This document shows positions 45,112 through 53,680 of a stretch of DNA of 64,000 bases, piece by piece (position 1 is the first letter of the stretch; each line of letters opens with the position of its first letter). The notes under the pieces are model-generated. The model did not search any database and was not told the DNA's origin. It saw only the letters and a list, made by a program, of their open reading frames with translations. Location: positions 1-64,000 of the forward strand of contig CAKRDD010000020.1 of assembly GCA_934309345.1 (NCBI GenBank). Direction: 5' to 3'. The position numbers were made by a program, and so were the translations under genes. The stretch comes from an uncultured Mediterraneibacter sp. GTDB lineage: Bacteria > Bacillota > Clostridia > Lachnospirales > Lachnospiraceae.

Positions 45112-46850
45112 GAAATCCTTCCGTTCTCCATTTCATATACCACATCTGCCACGTTCATTGTGGATACTCTGTGAGATACCAGAACAACCGTTTTCTTCTT
45201 GGCCGATTCTTTCAATGATTTTAAGATGATTCCCTCATTTAAAGAGTCGAGGTTCGATGTCGGCTCATCGAGTAGGATGAGGGGGCATTCATGGAGAAAT
45301 GCTCTTGCAATTCCGATTCTCTGTTTCTCACCGCCGGACAGCGTGTCACCCAGTTCTCCGACTTCCGTATCATATCCTTTCGGAAGTGTCATAATGAAAT
45401 CGTGGATAGACGCTTTCTTTGCGGCTTCCATAATCTCTTCTCTGGATGCTCCCGGCTTTGCGATGGCAATGTTGTTTGCAATGGAATCATGGAACAGGTG
45501 TGTTTCCTGTGTGACATAACTTTCCATATCTCTTAAATGCCTGGTCGGAATCTTGCAGACATCTGTACCGTCTACCGATACATTTCCATCCTGCACATCC
45601 CAGAACCGCATCAACAGTTTTAAGAGTGTAGATTTTCCGGAACCACTCGCACCATGAATACCTGTAATCTTACCCGGCTGTAATTTTAATGAATAGTTAT
45701 CTAAAATAACCTCATTATCGTAAGCAAATGTTACGTTCTCTGCCTCTGCTCCTGTAAATTCATGTTCCATGCTTTCTGCACCGGAAGTTGCCACATCACC
45801 TGGAATTTCTTCCACAAGCGGTGTCTCTTCCAGAAGGGAAAGGACACGTTCCCCACTTGCCAGTGTCTGGTTCAGATTGTTAGACAGGCTTGATAATGCT
45901 ACTACCGGTCCGAAAGAACCCATCATTGCGATGGTACAGGTTAAGATTCCCTCGAATCCCATCGCGCCTTTGTCATACAGCCAGATGGTCAGTGCCAGCA
46001 TTCCAAAAGATGCAAGCAGGATAACCATGTTCGTAAATGAACGCTGTGAGCCTTCCATTTTGCTTAAATCTTCCTGCATTCCTGCAAGGTTTTTGGAACG
46101 CTCAGACATCTGCTCTTTTCTCTTTTCACCCTGTCCGTACTGGATGGTTTCATCCAGTCCACGTAAAGAGTCCAGAACAAAACTGTTCAGTTCTCCGAAG
46201 TTTGTCCGAAATTCCATTCCTTTCTGACTGCCACGTTTTCCATTCCACATCGGGATGGCAACACCGACAATCAGATAAGCTGCCAGTGCAAGCACGCCTG
46301 CCAGCCAGTGATATCTTCCGATAAAAATCACCATAATAATCGAGGTCAGTGTTGCAATCGCAATCGGGGAAATGGTATGTGCATAGAACACTTCCAGTAA
46401 TTCAATATCCGTTGTAATAATCGAGATCAGATTTCCCTTATCCCGTCCTTCCAGTTTTGCCGGGCAGAGCTTTCTCAATGCCGCAAACACTTTATGACGG
46501 ATGATTGCCAGCAGTTTAAATGCAATAAAATGATTACAATACTGTTCCACATAATGCAGGATTCCACGAAGCACTGCAATTACGATCATGACTGTAATAA
46601 TCGTTTTTACCGGGGTAAATACCAGCCACATATTGTCCACCGGAACAATCATTCCGGCTACCCCGGTCAGAAGTCCATGCACGATAACCTGTCCTGCCAG
46701 TATCGTCAGGAAAATTGCACACAAGTAACCTAATGTTCCGAGGATGATTGCTGCCAGCATGATATGAAGCAGGGGTTTTACTAACCCGATCAGGCTTCCC
46801 ATGATCTGAATGGCACTTCTGCGTTTTGTTGTATTGGTTTTTTCACTCAT
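45108..46850 (-). CDS. ABC exporter subunit (CydC-like half-transporter)
   Basis: A 580-residue half-transporter: six membrane helices in the first 320 residues followed by an ATPase domain with Walker A GASGSGKST, signature LSGGEKQRIGIARAF, and Walker B LILLDEPTSNLDS. It forms a heterodimer with the upstream gene, whose stop codon overlaps its start by one base (TAATG). CydDC-like pairs export thiols such as cysteine or glutathione; multidrug export is an alternative. A relic of a similar gene end lies at 53611-53675. Confidence 0.9.
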   Translation of the reverse strand: MSEKTNTTKRRSAIQIMGSLIGLVKPLLHIMLAAIILGTLGYLCAIFLTILAGQVIVHGLLTGVAGMIVPVDNMWLVFTPVKTIITVMIVIAVLRGILHYVEQYCNHFIAFKLLAIIRHKVFAALRKLCPAKLEGRDKGNLISIITTDIELLEVFYAHTISPIAIATLTSIIMVIFIGRYHWLAGVLALAAYLIVGVAIPMWNGKRGSQKGMEFRTNFGELNSFVLDSLRGLDETIQYGQGEKRKEQMSERSKNLAGMQEDLSKMEGSQRSFTNMVILLASFGMLALTIWLYDKGAMGFEGILTCTIAMMGSFGPVVALSSLSNNLNQTLASGERVLSLLEETPLVEEIPGDVATSGAESMEHEFTGAEAENVTFAYDNEVILDNYSLKLQPGKITGIHGASGSGKSTLLKLLMRFWDVQDGNVSVDGTDVCKIPTRHLRDMESYVTQETHLFHDSIANNIAIAKPGASREEIMEAAKKASIHDFIMTLPKGYDTEVGELGDTLSGGEKQRIGIARAFLHECPLILLDEPTSNLDSLNEGIILKSLKESAKKKTVVLVSHRVSTMNVADVVYEMENGRIS

Positions 46851-48589
46851 TATGCCACGCCCCCTTTTCCATAGTTTTCCAGTGCCATCTGGCTTTCATA
46901 CAGATGTCTGTATGCACCATTCTGGCTCATCAGTTCGTCGTGCTTTCCGCTTTCTTTGATTTCTCCGTCTTTTAAGAAATAAATCTTGTCAGACTTCACG
47001 ACATTTGCCAGTCTGTGGGAAATCAGAAGCACCGTCTTTGTCTTTGCCAGTTCGTGAATCACATTCATGATCAGTTCTTCACTTTCCACATCAATATTGG
47101 ATGCGGCTTCATCGAAAATATAAACCGCACTGTCTGTCCGAAGCAATGCTCTGGCAATCACCAGTCTCTGGCACTGACCGCCGGACAGGTTGCTTGCTTT
47201 TTCCAGCAACTGTGTCTGTAAGCCATCCTGTGTCTGCAAGAACCCTAAGAGATTGACTTTCTGAAGAACAGCTTCCATCTCTTCTTTCGTGGCGTCCGGT
47301 TTTGCCATCTTCAGATTTTCTTCTACTGTACCTTTGAACAGATAACTGTTATGGCGAACCAGAACAACCCTCTGCATCAGATTTGTTTCATTCACTTCGT
47401 TAAGCGGTACACCACCGATGGTGATTTCTCCGCTGTATCCCCGGTTCTTTGCTGCAAGCATTCCGGCGATTGTACTCTTACCACATCCGGATTCACCAAC
47501 CAGTGATACAAAACTTCCTGCCGGGAGATTTAAGCTGATTCCTTTTAAAATCTCTCTGTCCTCTTCATAAGAAAAATGCACATCTTTTAATGTAACATCT
47601 AACGCTCCGTCCGGCAGTGTTTTTTCTCCGGTCTGTGGTTCCGGTAAATCTAAAATCTTGAAAATCTTATCACTCGCTGCCATACCATTCATTGCGATAT
47701 GGAAGAATGAACCAAGCAGCCTGAGCGGCAGGAAAAACTCGCTGGCAAGCAAAACAATACATAACGTTCCTGCCGCACTGATATTTCCTTTTAAGAATTC
47801 GGATACAGAAGCTGCCATACCGATCGCTGCTCCACCATACGCCACAATATCCATCACACTGGTGGAATTGAGCTGCATGGTCAGCACCTTCATCGTAATC
47901 CTGCGGAAGTTCTGGGATTCCACATCCATCTCGTCTGCTTTCTGCTGGTCTGCCTGATAAATCTTCAGAGTAGTAAGTCCCTGTAAATTCTCAAGGAACG
48001 AATCTCCCAGTCCGGTATAGATACTCCAATAGTTATTTAATAATCTCTTCGCCACTTTCTGTACGACTACAATTGAAATTGGAATCAGCGGTACACAGAT
48101 CAGCAGGATGATGCTCGCTTTCAGACTCACTCTGCAAAGAATAATAAATAAGGTCAGCGGTGCGATCAGGCTGTAAAATAACTGTGGAAGATATTTTCCA
48201 AAATATGTTTCCAGCTGCTCGACACCTTCGGTTGATACCTGTACGACCTCCGAAGAGGATACCTGCTCACTGTAGGAAACTCCCAACTTCAACATTTTTT
48301 CATAAATTTTTTCTCGCAGAATCCGCTTTACATCCACACATGCCAGATAGGAAGACCTTGCCCCCATCCGTTCGCATACAAATCGTATGATCACCACTAG
48401 TGCGAGGATCATGATTGTCTTCTCAATCACCGGCACTGTCACTGCACGATAGACTACGCGCTCCAACAGGTCAGCAATCGTAAATACTACCAGCACCTGT
48501 GAGAGCAATGCTGCCCACTGCCACAGGATGGTGTAAACAATATACTTTTTTGCGTGGGATAAAAGTCCCACCAATCTTGTTTTAATCAT
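46850..48589 (-). CDS. ABC exporter subunit (CydD-like half-transporter)
   Basis: The partner half-transporter, 579 residues. The membrane domain spans about 15-300. The ATPase domain has Walker A GESGCGKST and signature LSGGQCQRLVIARALL, and the Walker B reads VYIFDEAASNIDVES, where the catalytic Glu is kept. The order of the two genes and their overlap indicates an obligate heterodimer. Upstream are YbaN and a DUF-type protein on the same strand, likely one transcript starting near 49.4 kb, where GGTGC dyads occur. Confidence 0.9.
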   Translation of the reverse strand: MIKTRLVGLLSHAKKYIVYTILWQWAALLSQVLVVFTIADLLERVVYRAVTVPVIEKTIMILALVVIIRFVCERMGARSSYLACVDVKRILREKIYEKMLKLGVSYSEQVSSSEVVQVSTEGVEQLETYFGKYLPQLFYSLIAPLTLFIILCRVSLKASIILLICVPLIPISIVVVQKVAKRLLNNYWSIYTGLGDSFLENLQGLTTLKIYQADQQKADEMDVESQNFRRITMKVLTMQLNSTSVMDIVAYGGAAIGMAASVSEFLKGNISAAGTLCIVLLASEFFLPLRLLGSFFHIAMNGMAASDKIFKILDLPEPQTGEKTLPDGALDVTLKDVHFSYEEDREILKGISLNLPAGSFVSLVGESGCGKSTIAGMLAAKNRGYSGEITIGGVPLNEVNETNLMQRVVLVRHNSYLFKGTVEENLKMAKPDATKEEMEAVLQKVNLLGFLQTQDGLQTQLLEKASNLSGGQCQRLVIARALLRTDSAVYIFDEAASNIDVESEELIMNVIHELAKTKTVLLISHRLANVVKSDKIYFLKDGEIKESGKHDELMSQNGAYRHLYESQMALENYGKGGVA

Positions 48590-48608
48590 AAAAATCTTAT
48601 CCTTTTGT

Positions 48609-48956
48609 TTATTTCTTCGATTCTTTTTTACTGCATATCAAATGCCACACTGCAAGTGCCGGATGATACAGAAGCATCCTCGGTCCGGAAAACCGCATAA
48701 CCTTCCGAATCTTCTCCCTCATCTCCGGCTTGTAGCAATGCACCTTACAGTTCGCACAGAATGTTTTCTCTTCCATAAAGGGACATTTCTGGCTTCTGAG
48801 TCTGGCATAATCCGAAAGTTCCTGACAGGAAGGACACATCTTTCCTGTCGTTTTGTCATATTCTTTATGATTCTTCCGGCAGTACAGCCGGATTATTTCT
48901 TCCACGACATACTGTTCTTTCTGCCGCTTTTTTTCTACTTTATTCTTTTTATTCAT
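48609..48956 (-). CDS. Nitrous oxide-stimulated promoter family protein
   Basis: A basic Cys-rich protein of about 115 residues: VVEEIIRLYCRKNH, CPSCQELSDYARLRSQKCPF, CANCKVHCYKPEMREKIRKVMRFSGPRMLLYHPALAVWHL. This matches PF11756, a family first noted with nitrous-oxide-induced promoters but of unknown function; the cysteines probably bind metal. I chose the ATG at 48956, 11 nt after the ybaN stop codon; the frame is open further upstream only because it overlaps ybaN. It has a weak site, so translational coupling is likely. Confidence 0.82.
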   Translation of the reverse strand: MNKKNKVEKKRQKEQYVVEEIIRLYCRKNHKEYDKTTGKMCPSCQELSDYARLRSQKCPFMEEKTFCANCKVHCYKPEMREKIRKVMRFSGPRMLLYHPALAVWHLICSKKESKK

Positions 48957-48967
48957 ATCAAAACTGT

Positions 48968-49363
48968 CTATTCCGTTTCCATTTCTCCCGATTTTACTGT
49001 CTTTACCCTCAAGAAGAAGTACAGGATGTGACACACCCACACCACTGCGATACAGATTCTTCCAACCAGCACATTCTTCATGCAGATAAATCCGATTGCC
49101 ATGACCGCTGTTACCATTCCGATAATCTTGCACTTTGTTCCCATTGTCATGGCTCTTTTTTGGACGAAGCTGTCCAGATGTTTCTTGTACAAATTTGTTC
49201 CTATAAACCAGTCATGCAGTTTCTTTGAACTCTTGGCAAAGCAGAACAGCGTTGCCATGTAAAACGGAACAGTTGGCAGGATAGGAAGTACAATTCCTAT
49301 CGTACCAAGTCCCAGACAAAGAAATCCAAGCACGATCCAGACTATTTTTAATGGATTTTTCAT
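48968..49363 (-). CDS. YbaN family (DUF454) membrane protein
   Basis: A small integral membrane protein of 131 residues with two N-terminal helices (KIVWIVLGFLCLGLGTIGIVLPILPTVPF pattern, about residues 7-35) and two C-terminal helices. The motif LPILPTVPFYMATLFCFAKSSKKLHDWF identifies DUF454/YbaN. Function is unknown. I chose the ATG at 49363 with AAAGGA 6 nt upstream over an ATG two codons earlier. It leads the operon into the CydDC-like exporter. Confidence 0.88.
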   Translation of the reverse strand: MKNPLKIVWIVLGFLCLGLGTIGIVLPILPTVPFYMATLFCFAKSSKKLHDWFIGTNLYKKHLDSFVQKRAMTMGTKCKIIGMVTAVMAIGFICMKNVLVGRICIAVVWVCHILYFFLRVKTVKSGEMETE

Positions 49364-49506
49364 CTTCATTCCTTTTTCTTCCTTTTTTCTTTTGTTTTTG
49401 TTGCGCCCTGTACGGTAATAAGATATGGCTACTCGTTGTTAGCTGTATCTATCCTATTTGAGCATAATTCACTCTGCTTTCTTATGTCAATCTTTTTCAC
49501 TTTTTT

Positions 49507-49522
49507 GGTGCACTCATGCACC
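49507..49522. promoter_or_regulatory. GGTGCA dyad, possible operator 1
   Basis: Inverted repeat GGTGCA / TGCACC with 4-nt centre, upstream of the ybaN-exporter operon. A related dyad lies 120 nt further upstream. Confidence 0.5.
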
Positions 49523-49640
49523 GTTTTGTTCTCATAAATTATTAGGTTTTTTCAAGGCATTTCAGAGTTTTTAATATTTTTTATCATTTATTTTCTTCGT
49601 TTTTACTTTAATTAGCATTATTTCTATATGAATTCTATAA

Positions 49641-49653
49641 GGTGCAACGCACC
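49641..49653. promoter_or_regulatory. GGTGC dyad, possible operator 2
   Basis: GGTGC-AAC-GCACC, sharing half-sites with 49507-49522. Confidence 0.45.
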
Positions 49654-49790
49654 ATCTATTTTCTAATTACAATTCAGAAATCTATGCTTTGATACCAAAT
49701 AACAGATGTATCGACAATCCAGCCAATTATTGATGAAGTTCTGGCAGGTAAAAAATCGTTTTGCTAATGTTTTGCTAACTATAAAAGCAA

Positions 49791-49833
49791 GCCTCCTCCG
49801 ACTGTGTGATTGCACAATCGGAGGAGGCTTTTA
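49791..49833. terminator. Bidirectional terminator
   Basis: GCCTCCTCCGACTGTG paired with CACAATCGGAGGAGGC (one mismatch), loop TGATTG, flanked by AAAAGC and CTTTTAT. It can end the minus-strand HTH gene at 49872. Confidence 0.75.
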
Positions 49834-49871
49834 TCATTCATATAATGATTCATTTCCTTCACATCATCATT

Positions 49872-50690
49872 CTATAATTTGAACACCACCCTGGCCGTAC
49901 TTTCCGGCATATGTGCATTTCCTACCGAGCAGGTCACGGTGATCATTACATTTCCTCTCAGAACACCATTATCAAAGTTCTGATAATAACAAGCATCCAG
50001 TGGAATCCTTACCTTTCCGTTTTTTTTATCTGCATATCTGTATATCCCCTGATGAAGATATTTTAATGTAGCCAGATGTCCGAACATATCCTCTCCATTT
50101 ACTCTTGACACTGCATCCATCTCCCGGATCGTAAGTTCAAGATAAGCACCTCTTTTGTTATACCTAATCAAGGCAACCGGTTCAAATCCTCTGTCTGCCA
50201 TCGACCTTTTTGCACTATCATGCTGTAAGATCGTAACTGCCACTTCATGATTTCCATATTCCAGAATGTCTCTTATATCCGTGATGACATCCTCGCGTTT
50301 CCGCATCTTTGTCTCCGGATTCATTCTACGGTCACTCTTCACCAACTTTTCTAACTGAATGTAATCTATATTTTCAATCATCCCTTTTAGGACTTCTTCT
50401 GTTCCTTCTGTGATGCCGCTTCGTTCCAGATAGTCCCGGACATCCTGGATTATCTTGCAACGCCAGTTTAACTTCCTTTTCCCATTTTCCGTGAAATCCA
50501 GACTCTCTGTCAGCTCCCCTTCTTCGATGCATTTTTTGAAAAATCGGCTGACCTGGGAATGATTTACTCCGCACTTTGCCGCGATCATCCGGACTGCACC
50601 TTTCTTTTTTTCAAGCTTATTAAGCTCTATCAGGTATAGTATCTGCAGCATTGTAAGATTTTCAATCTTATATTCCTCTTTTCTGTCCAT
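49872..50690 (-). CDS. Putative HTH protein with unknown C-terminal domain (cassette gene 2)
   Basis: A 272-residue protein I do not recognise. Residues about 10-75 have an HTH pattern (MLQILYLIELNKLEKKKGAVRMIAAKCGVNHSQVSRFFKKC). The middle is helical and charged. The C-terminal 130 residues are beta-rich (IRYNKRGAYLELTIREM, IPLDACYYQNFDNGVLRGNVMITVTCSVG, ARVVFKL), and their shape parallels the C-terminus of the upstream neighbour. The two genes are 12 nt apart and surely co-transcribed. It may be a two-component ligand-responsive repressor pair; function is unknown. Confidence 0.75.
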   Translation of the reverse strand: MDRKEEYKIENLTMLQILYLIELNKLEKKKGAVRMIAAKCGVNHSQVSRFFKKCIEEGELTESLDFTENGKRKLNWRCKIIQDVRDYLERSGITEGTEEVLKGMIENIDYIQLEKLVKSDRRMNPETKMRKREDVITDIRDILEYGNHEVAVTILQHDSAKRSMADRGFEPVALIRYNKRGAYLELTIREMDAVSRVNGEDMFGHLATLKYLHQGIYRYADKKNGKVRIPLDACYYQNFDNGVLRGNVMITVTCSVGNAHMPESTARVVFKL

Positions 50691-50702
50691 ACTCCACTCC
50701 TC

Positions 50703-51542
50703 TTACCAGATCTCTACTTCCAGTTGCTCGCAACTCCATCTGTCTGGTTCTCCATCTTTCTCATTCATAAATGTAATCAGGATGCTTCCTTCCATCACAC
50801 GGTCGTTTGGTTTGATGACGAATTCAAACATACTCGCCGGGATCCGTTCTCCATATTCCCCACGCTCTGCCTGAACCCATTCATTTCTAGTATTCTGATA
50901 CCACAATGGTTTTTTGGGAAATGCTTTTGTTCTTTTCAGTTCAAAAAAGCCTCTGCTCTCATTGATTTCGAGAAAGATGTCTCTGGAATAGCTTTTATAT
51001 TCTTTTGCAAGTCTTCTTGGGTGGCACAGTTCCATACTATACATCTGCATAACAAATGTATAGACTCCCGGCAGGTAACGGTCTGTCAACTCAGAATTAC
51101 GAATTCTGCGCTCATAATACATATTTTCATAGTTGGCAAACTGGCAGACTGCCCGTACCGACTCTTCGGACATAACATGTTCGATTCTGCACGCATCCTG
51201 CTCAGCGATTGTTTCATTTACACCAATAAACTGTAGATGCTGACTTATTGAAGTGTGACGATATATGTAATCATTTCCAACAGATCTTCCATATGGTGTC
51301 AACACAACTTCCCGGTTTGCTCTCGGCTTCTCTATATATCGGTACTCATACATACGTTTTAAACAGATCAGAATCTCTTTCTTCTCCATTCCAAAATACT
51401 CACTTATCGTCATAACATCCAACAGAATTTTCTGATTCTCCCACTGACATAATAATTCCAATATATCTTCTTCCCGTTCCAGCTTGGAATACGGAATTAA
51501 CTCTTGTTCATTCTCTGTCATCTGCTTCTCTTTGGTTTCCAT
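50703..51542 (-). CDS. DtxR-like winged-helix protein with unknown C-terminal domain (cassette gene 1)
   Basis: A 279-residue protein. Residues about 25-90 form a winged helix (EREEDILELLCQW, MTISEYFGMEKKEILICLKRMYEYRYI). The following RHTSISQHLQFIGVNETIAEQDACRIEHVMSEESVRAV is the DtxR/MntR dimerisation and metal-binding motif, closely similar to the repressor at 35724. The C-terminal 130 residues are beta-rich (FELKRTK, FEFVIKPNDRVMEGSILITFMN) and similar in layout to its partner. A metal-sensing DNA-binding protein is inferred. I chose the ATG at 51542 with GAGGA 6 nt upstream. Confidence 0.75.
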   Translation of the reverse strand: METKEKQMTENEQELIPYSKLEREEDILELLCQWENQKILLDVMTISEYFGMEKKEILICLKRMYEYRYIEKPRANREVVLTPYGRSVGNDYIYRHTSISQHLQFIGVNETIAEQDACRIEHVMSEESVRAVCQFANYENMYYERRIRNSELTDRYLPGVYTFVMQMYSMELCHPRRLAKEYKSYSRDIFLEINESRGFFELKRTKAFPKKPLWYQNTRNEWVQAERGEYGERIPASMFEFVIKPNDRVMEGSILITFMNEKDGEPDRWSCEQLEVEIW

Positions 51543-51627
51543 GATCATTCCTCACTTATTTTCTGTGTATCTATACATACCGCATGAGCTGCGAATCGTT
51601 TGCTGCTATCATCATTATGGAATGCAC

Positions 51628-52589
51628 CTATACTTCCACCTCAAATGGCAGAAGATCTAGAATATCTTTCTGTACATCAATCCCCGGATAAACCTCTATC
51701 AATTTCAGTCCCTTCGGAGTCAGGCGAAATACACAGCCTTCTGTCACGTAAAGCACCTTTTGGCCATTTGCAATTGCACGTCTGGCTGAAAAACTGATAC
51801 TCTTGACTTGATCCACGAATTTAGGAATTGCCCCTTCCTTCTCAACCGTTACAATTCCTTTTGTCTGTGAAACCTCAAGGCCTTTTGCAGTAAAACTAAA
51901 ACAGAAAACAACTGTCGGTGTTTTAGATGTGATATTCGCAAAGCCGCCGATTCCTGCAAATGCTCCCGGTCCACGATTTGCCTTAACTGCCTGACAAATA
52001 GACAGTGCATCACCTGACATAAACATATCATCAAAAGTGATATTTCCCTTTCTGTCTGCCGCTGTTCCTTTAATCAATGCAATATTAATCTTTGGCAATT
52101 TATAATAAAGGAATTCCTCCCCATCCACTTCCACATGCTTAACCAGCGAATCATCAATTGAGATTCTATTAATTCCGGGTCCTTCTTTTCTTGGATCTAC
52201 AAAAATGTCCAGACCAACCTTTGAAAGTGCGCCAGGAAGCCCGCCTGCCTGAGCGCGAATAGCGTGTGAAATACATCCGAGTGGCAAGTTATATGCTTCA
52301 AACCGGTCTTCTAAAACAAGTTTTTTTGTACTTAACATTGCCCCAAAATGCCCGCAAATAAGTTTGTCTACGGCTCCTTCTCTGATATACCCTTCTGCAT
52401 TATGTTCATCATCCCAGACACCAAATCCGGCACTGGAAATCATTGTCAGATGTGTTGGTGACTGCATCTTCTATAAATTGCCTCGTGAAGTTCAATTGGA
52501 TTCTCTATTCCAACAAATGAATTCACACAGATACAGTCTCCGTCCCGAATCAGCCGGATTGCCTCATCGGCAGTCATTATTTCATACAT
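51628..52589 (-). pseudogene. Class I CoA-transferase pseudogene
   Basis: Remnant of a YdiF/propionate CoA-transferase-type enzyme (normally about 520 residues). The N-terminal part reads ADEAIRLIRDGDCICVNSFVG...HEAIYRR in one frame (52589 to about 52475), then shifts frame and continues from 52467 with HFGAMLSTKKLVLEDRFEAYNLP and FVDPRKEGPGIN. After ALSICQAVKANRG the reading jumps in frame to FAGIGGFANITSKTPTVVFC and continues to the true C-terminus GIDVQKDILDLLPFEVEV. The segment missing from the middle, about 200 residues, contains the catalytic Glu. Hence a frameshift plus an internal deletion; not functional as a CoA-transferase. Confidence 0.8.
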
Positions 52590-52663
52590 GATGTAATTTC
52601 TTCTTATCCCAAATATTCTTACCGTTCATTATACACTATCTCAGGAAATCAATCATCATAAAT

Positions 52664-52712
52664 TAAGAAAAGCTCGCAGCTGATTGCCTTCAACCAGCTG
52701 TGAGCCTTTCTT
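52664..52712 (-). terminator. Terminator of the SDR gene
   Basis: On the minus strand AAAGGCTCACAGCTG pairs with CAGCTGCGAGCTTT, followed by TCTTAATTT. Confidence 0.75.
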
Positions 52713-52735
52713 ATAATATTTTTTATGTAATTTAA

Positions 52736-53497
52736 TTATGGCATAATTGAATTTGCACCATCCACAATTACGCTCTGACCTGAATAATAGCATGAATCTG
52801 GTCCTGCCAGAAATGCAATGACTGGAGCAATATCAATTTCTGGATCTCCAAAACGTTTCATAGGATTTAAGTTCACCTGTTTTGCATATTCCTCTGGGAA
52901 TTTCTCAGCCCATGCTTTTGCTGCCGGTGATTCTGCTCCTGGAAGTACGATATTTACACAGATTCCATACTGTCCCCATTCTTTTGCTGCAATCTTAGTC
53001 ATACCTCGTAATGCTTCTTTATTAGAGCCATATGCTAACTGTCCTGCTATACCAAACATACCTGTTGCCGAAGCAAAGTTGATCACTCTTCCTTCGTGCT
53101 GTTCTTTCATATAAGGAAATGCTGCCTGCATATAGTTAAGAGAACCAATCACACCACTTTCCCAGGCTTTAAGCATATTGTCATATGTAGTATCCTCAAC
53201 TGAAGCCGATGGAACGATTGCCTGTGCATTGTTTACAATAACATCTACTGTTCCATATGTATCAGCTGCTGCTTTAACAACTTCTTCTACTCTTGCTCTG
53301 TCTGCTGAGTCACAAGACATAGCGAAGCCTTCTCCACCAAGTTCTTTAATCTCAGCGATTGTCTGCTCGATTGGTTCAAGACGTCGTCCTGTTGCAACAA
53401 TCTTTACTCCTCTCTTTGCAAGACAAAGTGCAATTCCTTTTCCAATTCCCTGTCCGGCTCCTGTTACAATAGCCACTTTTTCATTTAACTGTTTCAT
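52736..53497 (-). CDS. Short-chain dehydrogenase, possibly a hydroxysteroid dehydrogenase
   Basis: A classical SDR of 253 residues: TGAGQGIGKG at 12-21, catalytic Ser near FASATGMFG and the active Tyr/Lys in YGSNK. It has the NNAQ variant of the NNAG motif, and FGDPEIDIAPV near the C-terminus. NNAQ and FGDPELDIG occur in the 12alpha-hydroxysteroid dehydrogenases I recall from gut clostridia, so a bile-acid oxidoreductase is a reasonable but unproven guess; a generic 3-oxoacyl reductase is the alternative. TAGGAGG precedes the ATG. It is downstream of a relic ABC gene end and next to a CoA-transferase pseudogene. Confidence 0.82.
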   Translation of the reverse strand: MKQLNEKVAIVTGAGQGIGKGIALCLAKRGVKIVATGRRLEPIEQTIAEIKELGGEGFAMSCDSADRARVEEVVKAAADTYGTVDVIVNNAQAIVPSASVEDTTYDNMLKAWESGVIGSLNYMQAAFPYMKEQHEGRVINFASATGMFGIAGQLAYGSNKEALRGMTKIAAKEWGQYGICVNIVLPGAESPAAKAWAEKFPEEYAKQVNLNPMKRFGDPEIDIAPVIAFLAGPDSCYYSGQSVIVDGANSIMP

Positions 53498-53610
53498 CTC
53501 AAAATCCTCCTATACGTACAATACTCAATAGGACAATTATAACATTTATTGTTGATTATGCAATAGAATTTTTACAAAAATGATATTTCTTTTATATACT
53601 TTCACCAACT

Positions 53611-53675
53611 TTATGAGATTCTATCGTTCTCCATTTCATATACCATATCTGCCACGTTCATTGTGGATACTCTGT
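53611..53675 (-). pseudogene. Relic of an ABC exporter gene 3' end
   Basis: Reads VSTMNVADMVYEMENDRIS and stop on the minus strand, against VSTMNVADVVYEMENGRIS and stop at the end of the ABC gene at 45108. Bases 53625-53675 match 45122-45172 at 50 of 51 positions. It ends abruptly in front of ldh, so it is the last 20 codons of a lost paralogue. Confidence 0.85.
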
Positions 53676-53680
53676 CCTTT

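Larger units (their letters stand above)
49364..49871. other. 500-nt intergenic region with GGTGC dyads
   Basis: No complete gene. It contains GGTGCACTCATGCACC (49507-49522) and GGTGCAACGCACC (49641-49653), AT-rich promoter-like DNA for the ybaN operon, and a bidirectional terminator (49791-49833). The stretch near 49706-49770 reads like a gene tail in one plus frame but cannot be identified. Confidence 0.6.

Noticed and set aside
48957..49133. Long N-terminal extension of the nitrous oxide-stimulated promoter family protein
   Set aside because: It overlaps ybaN in another frame and shows no family similarity; the ATG at 48956 is better.
49700..49770. Plus-strand frame DVSTIQPIIDEVLAGKKSF resembling a gene tail, possibly integrase-like
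   Set aside because: Too short and not clearly matching a recombinase C-terminus; no other mobile-element features in the gap.
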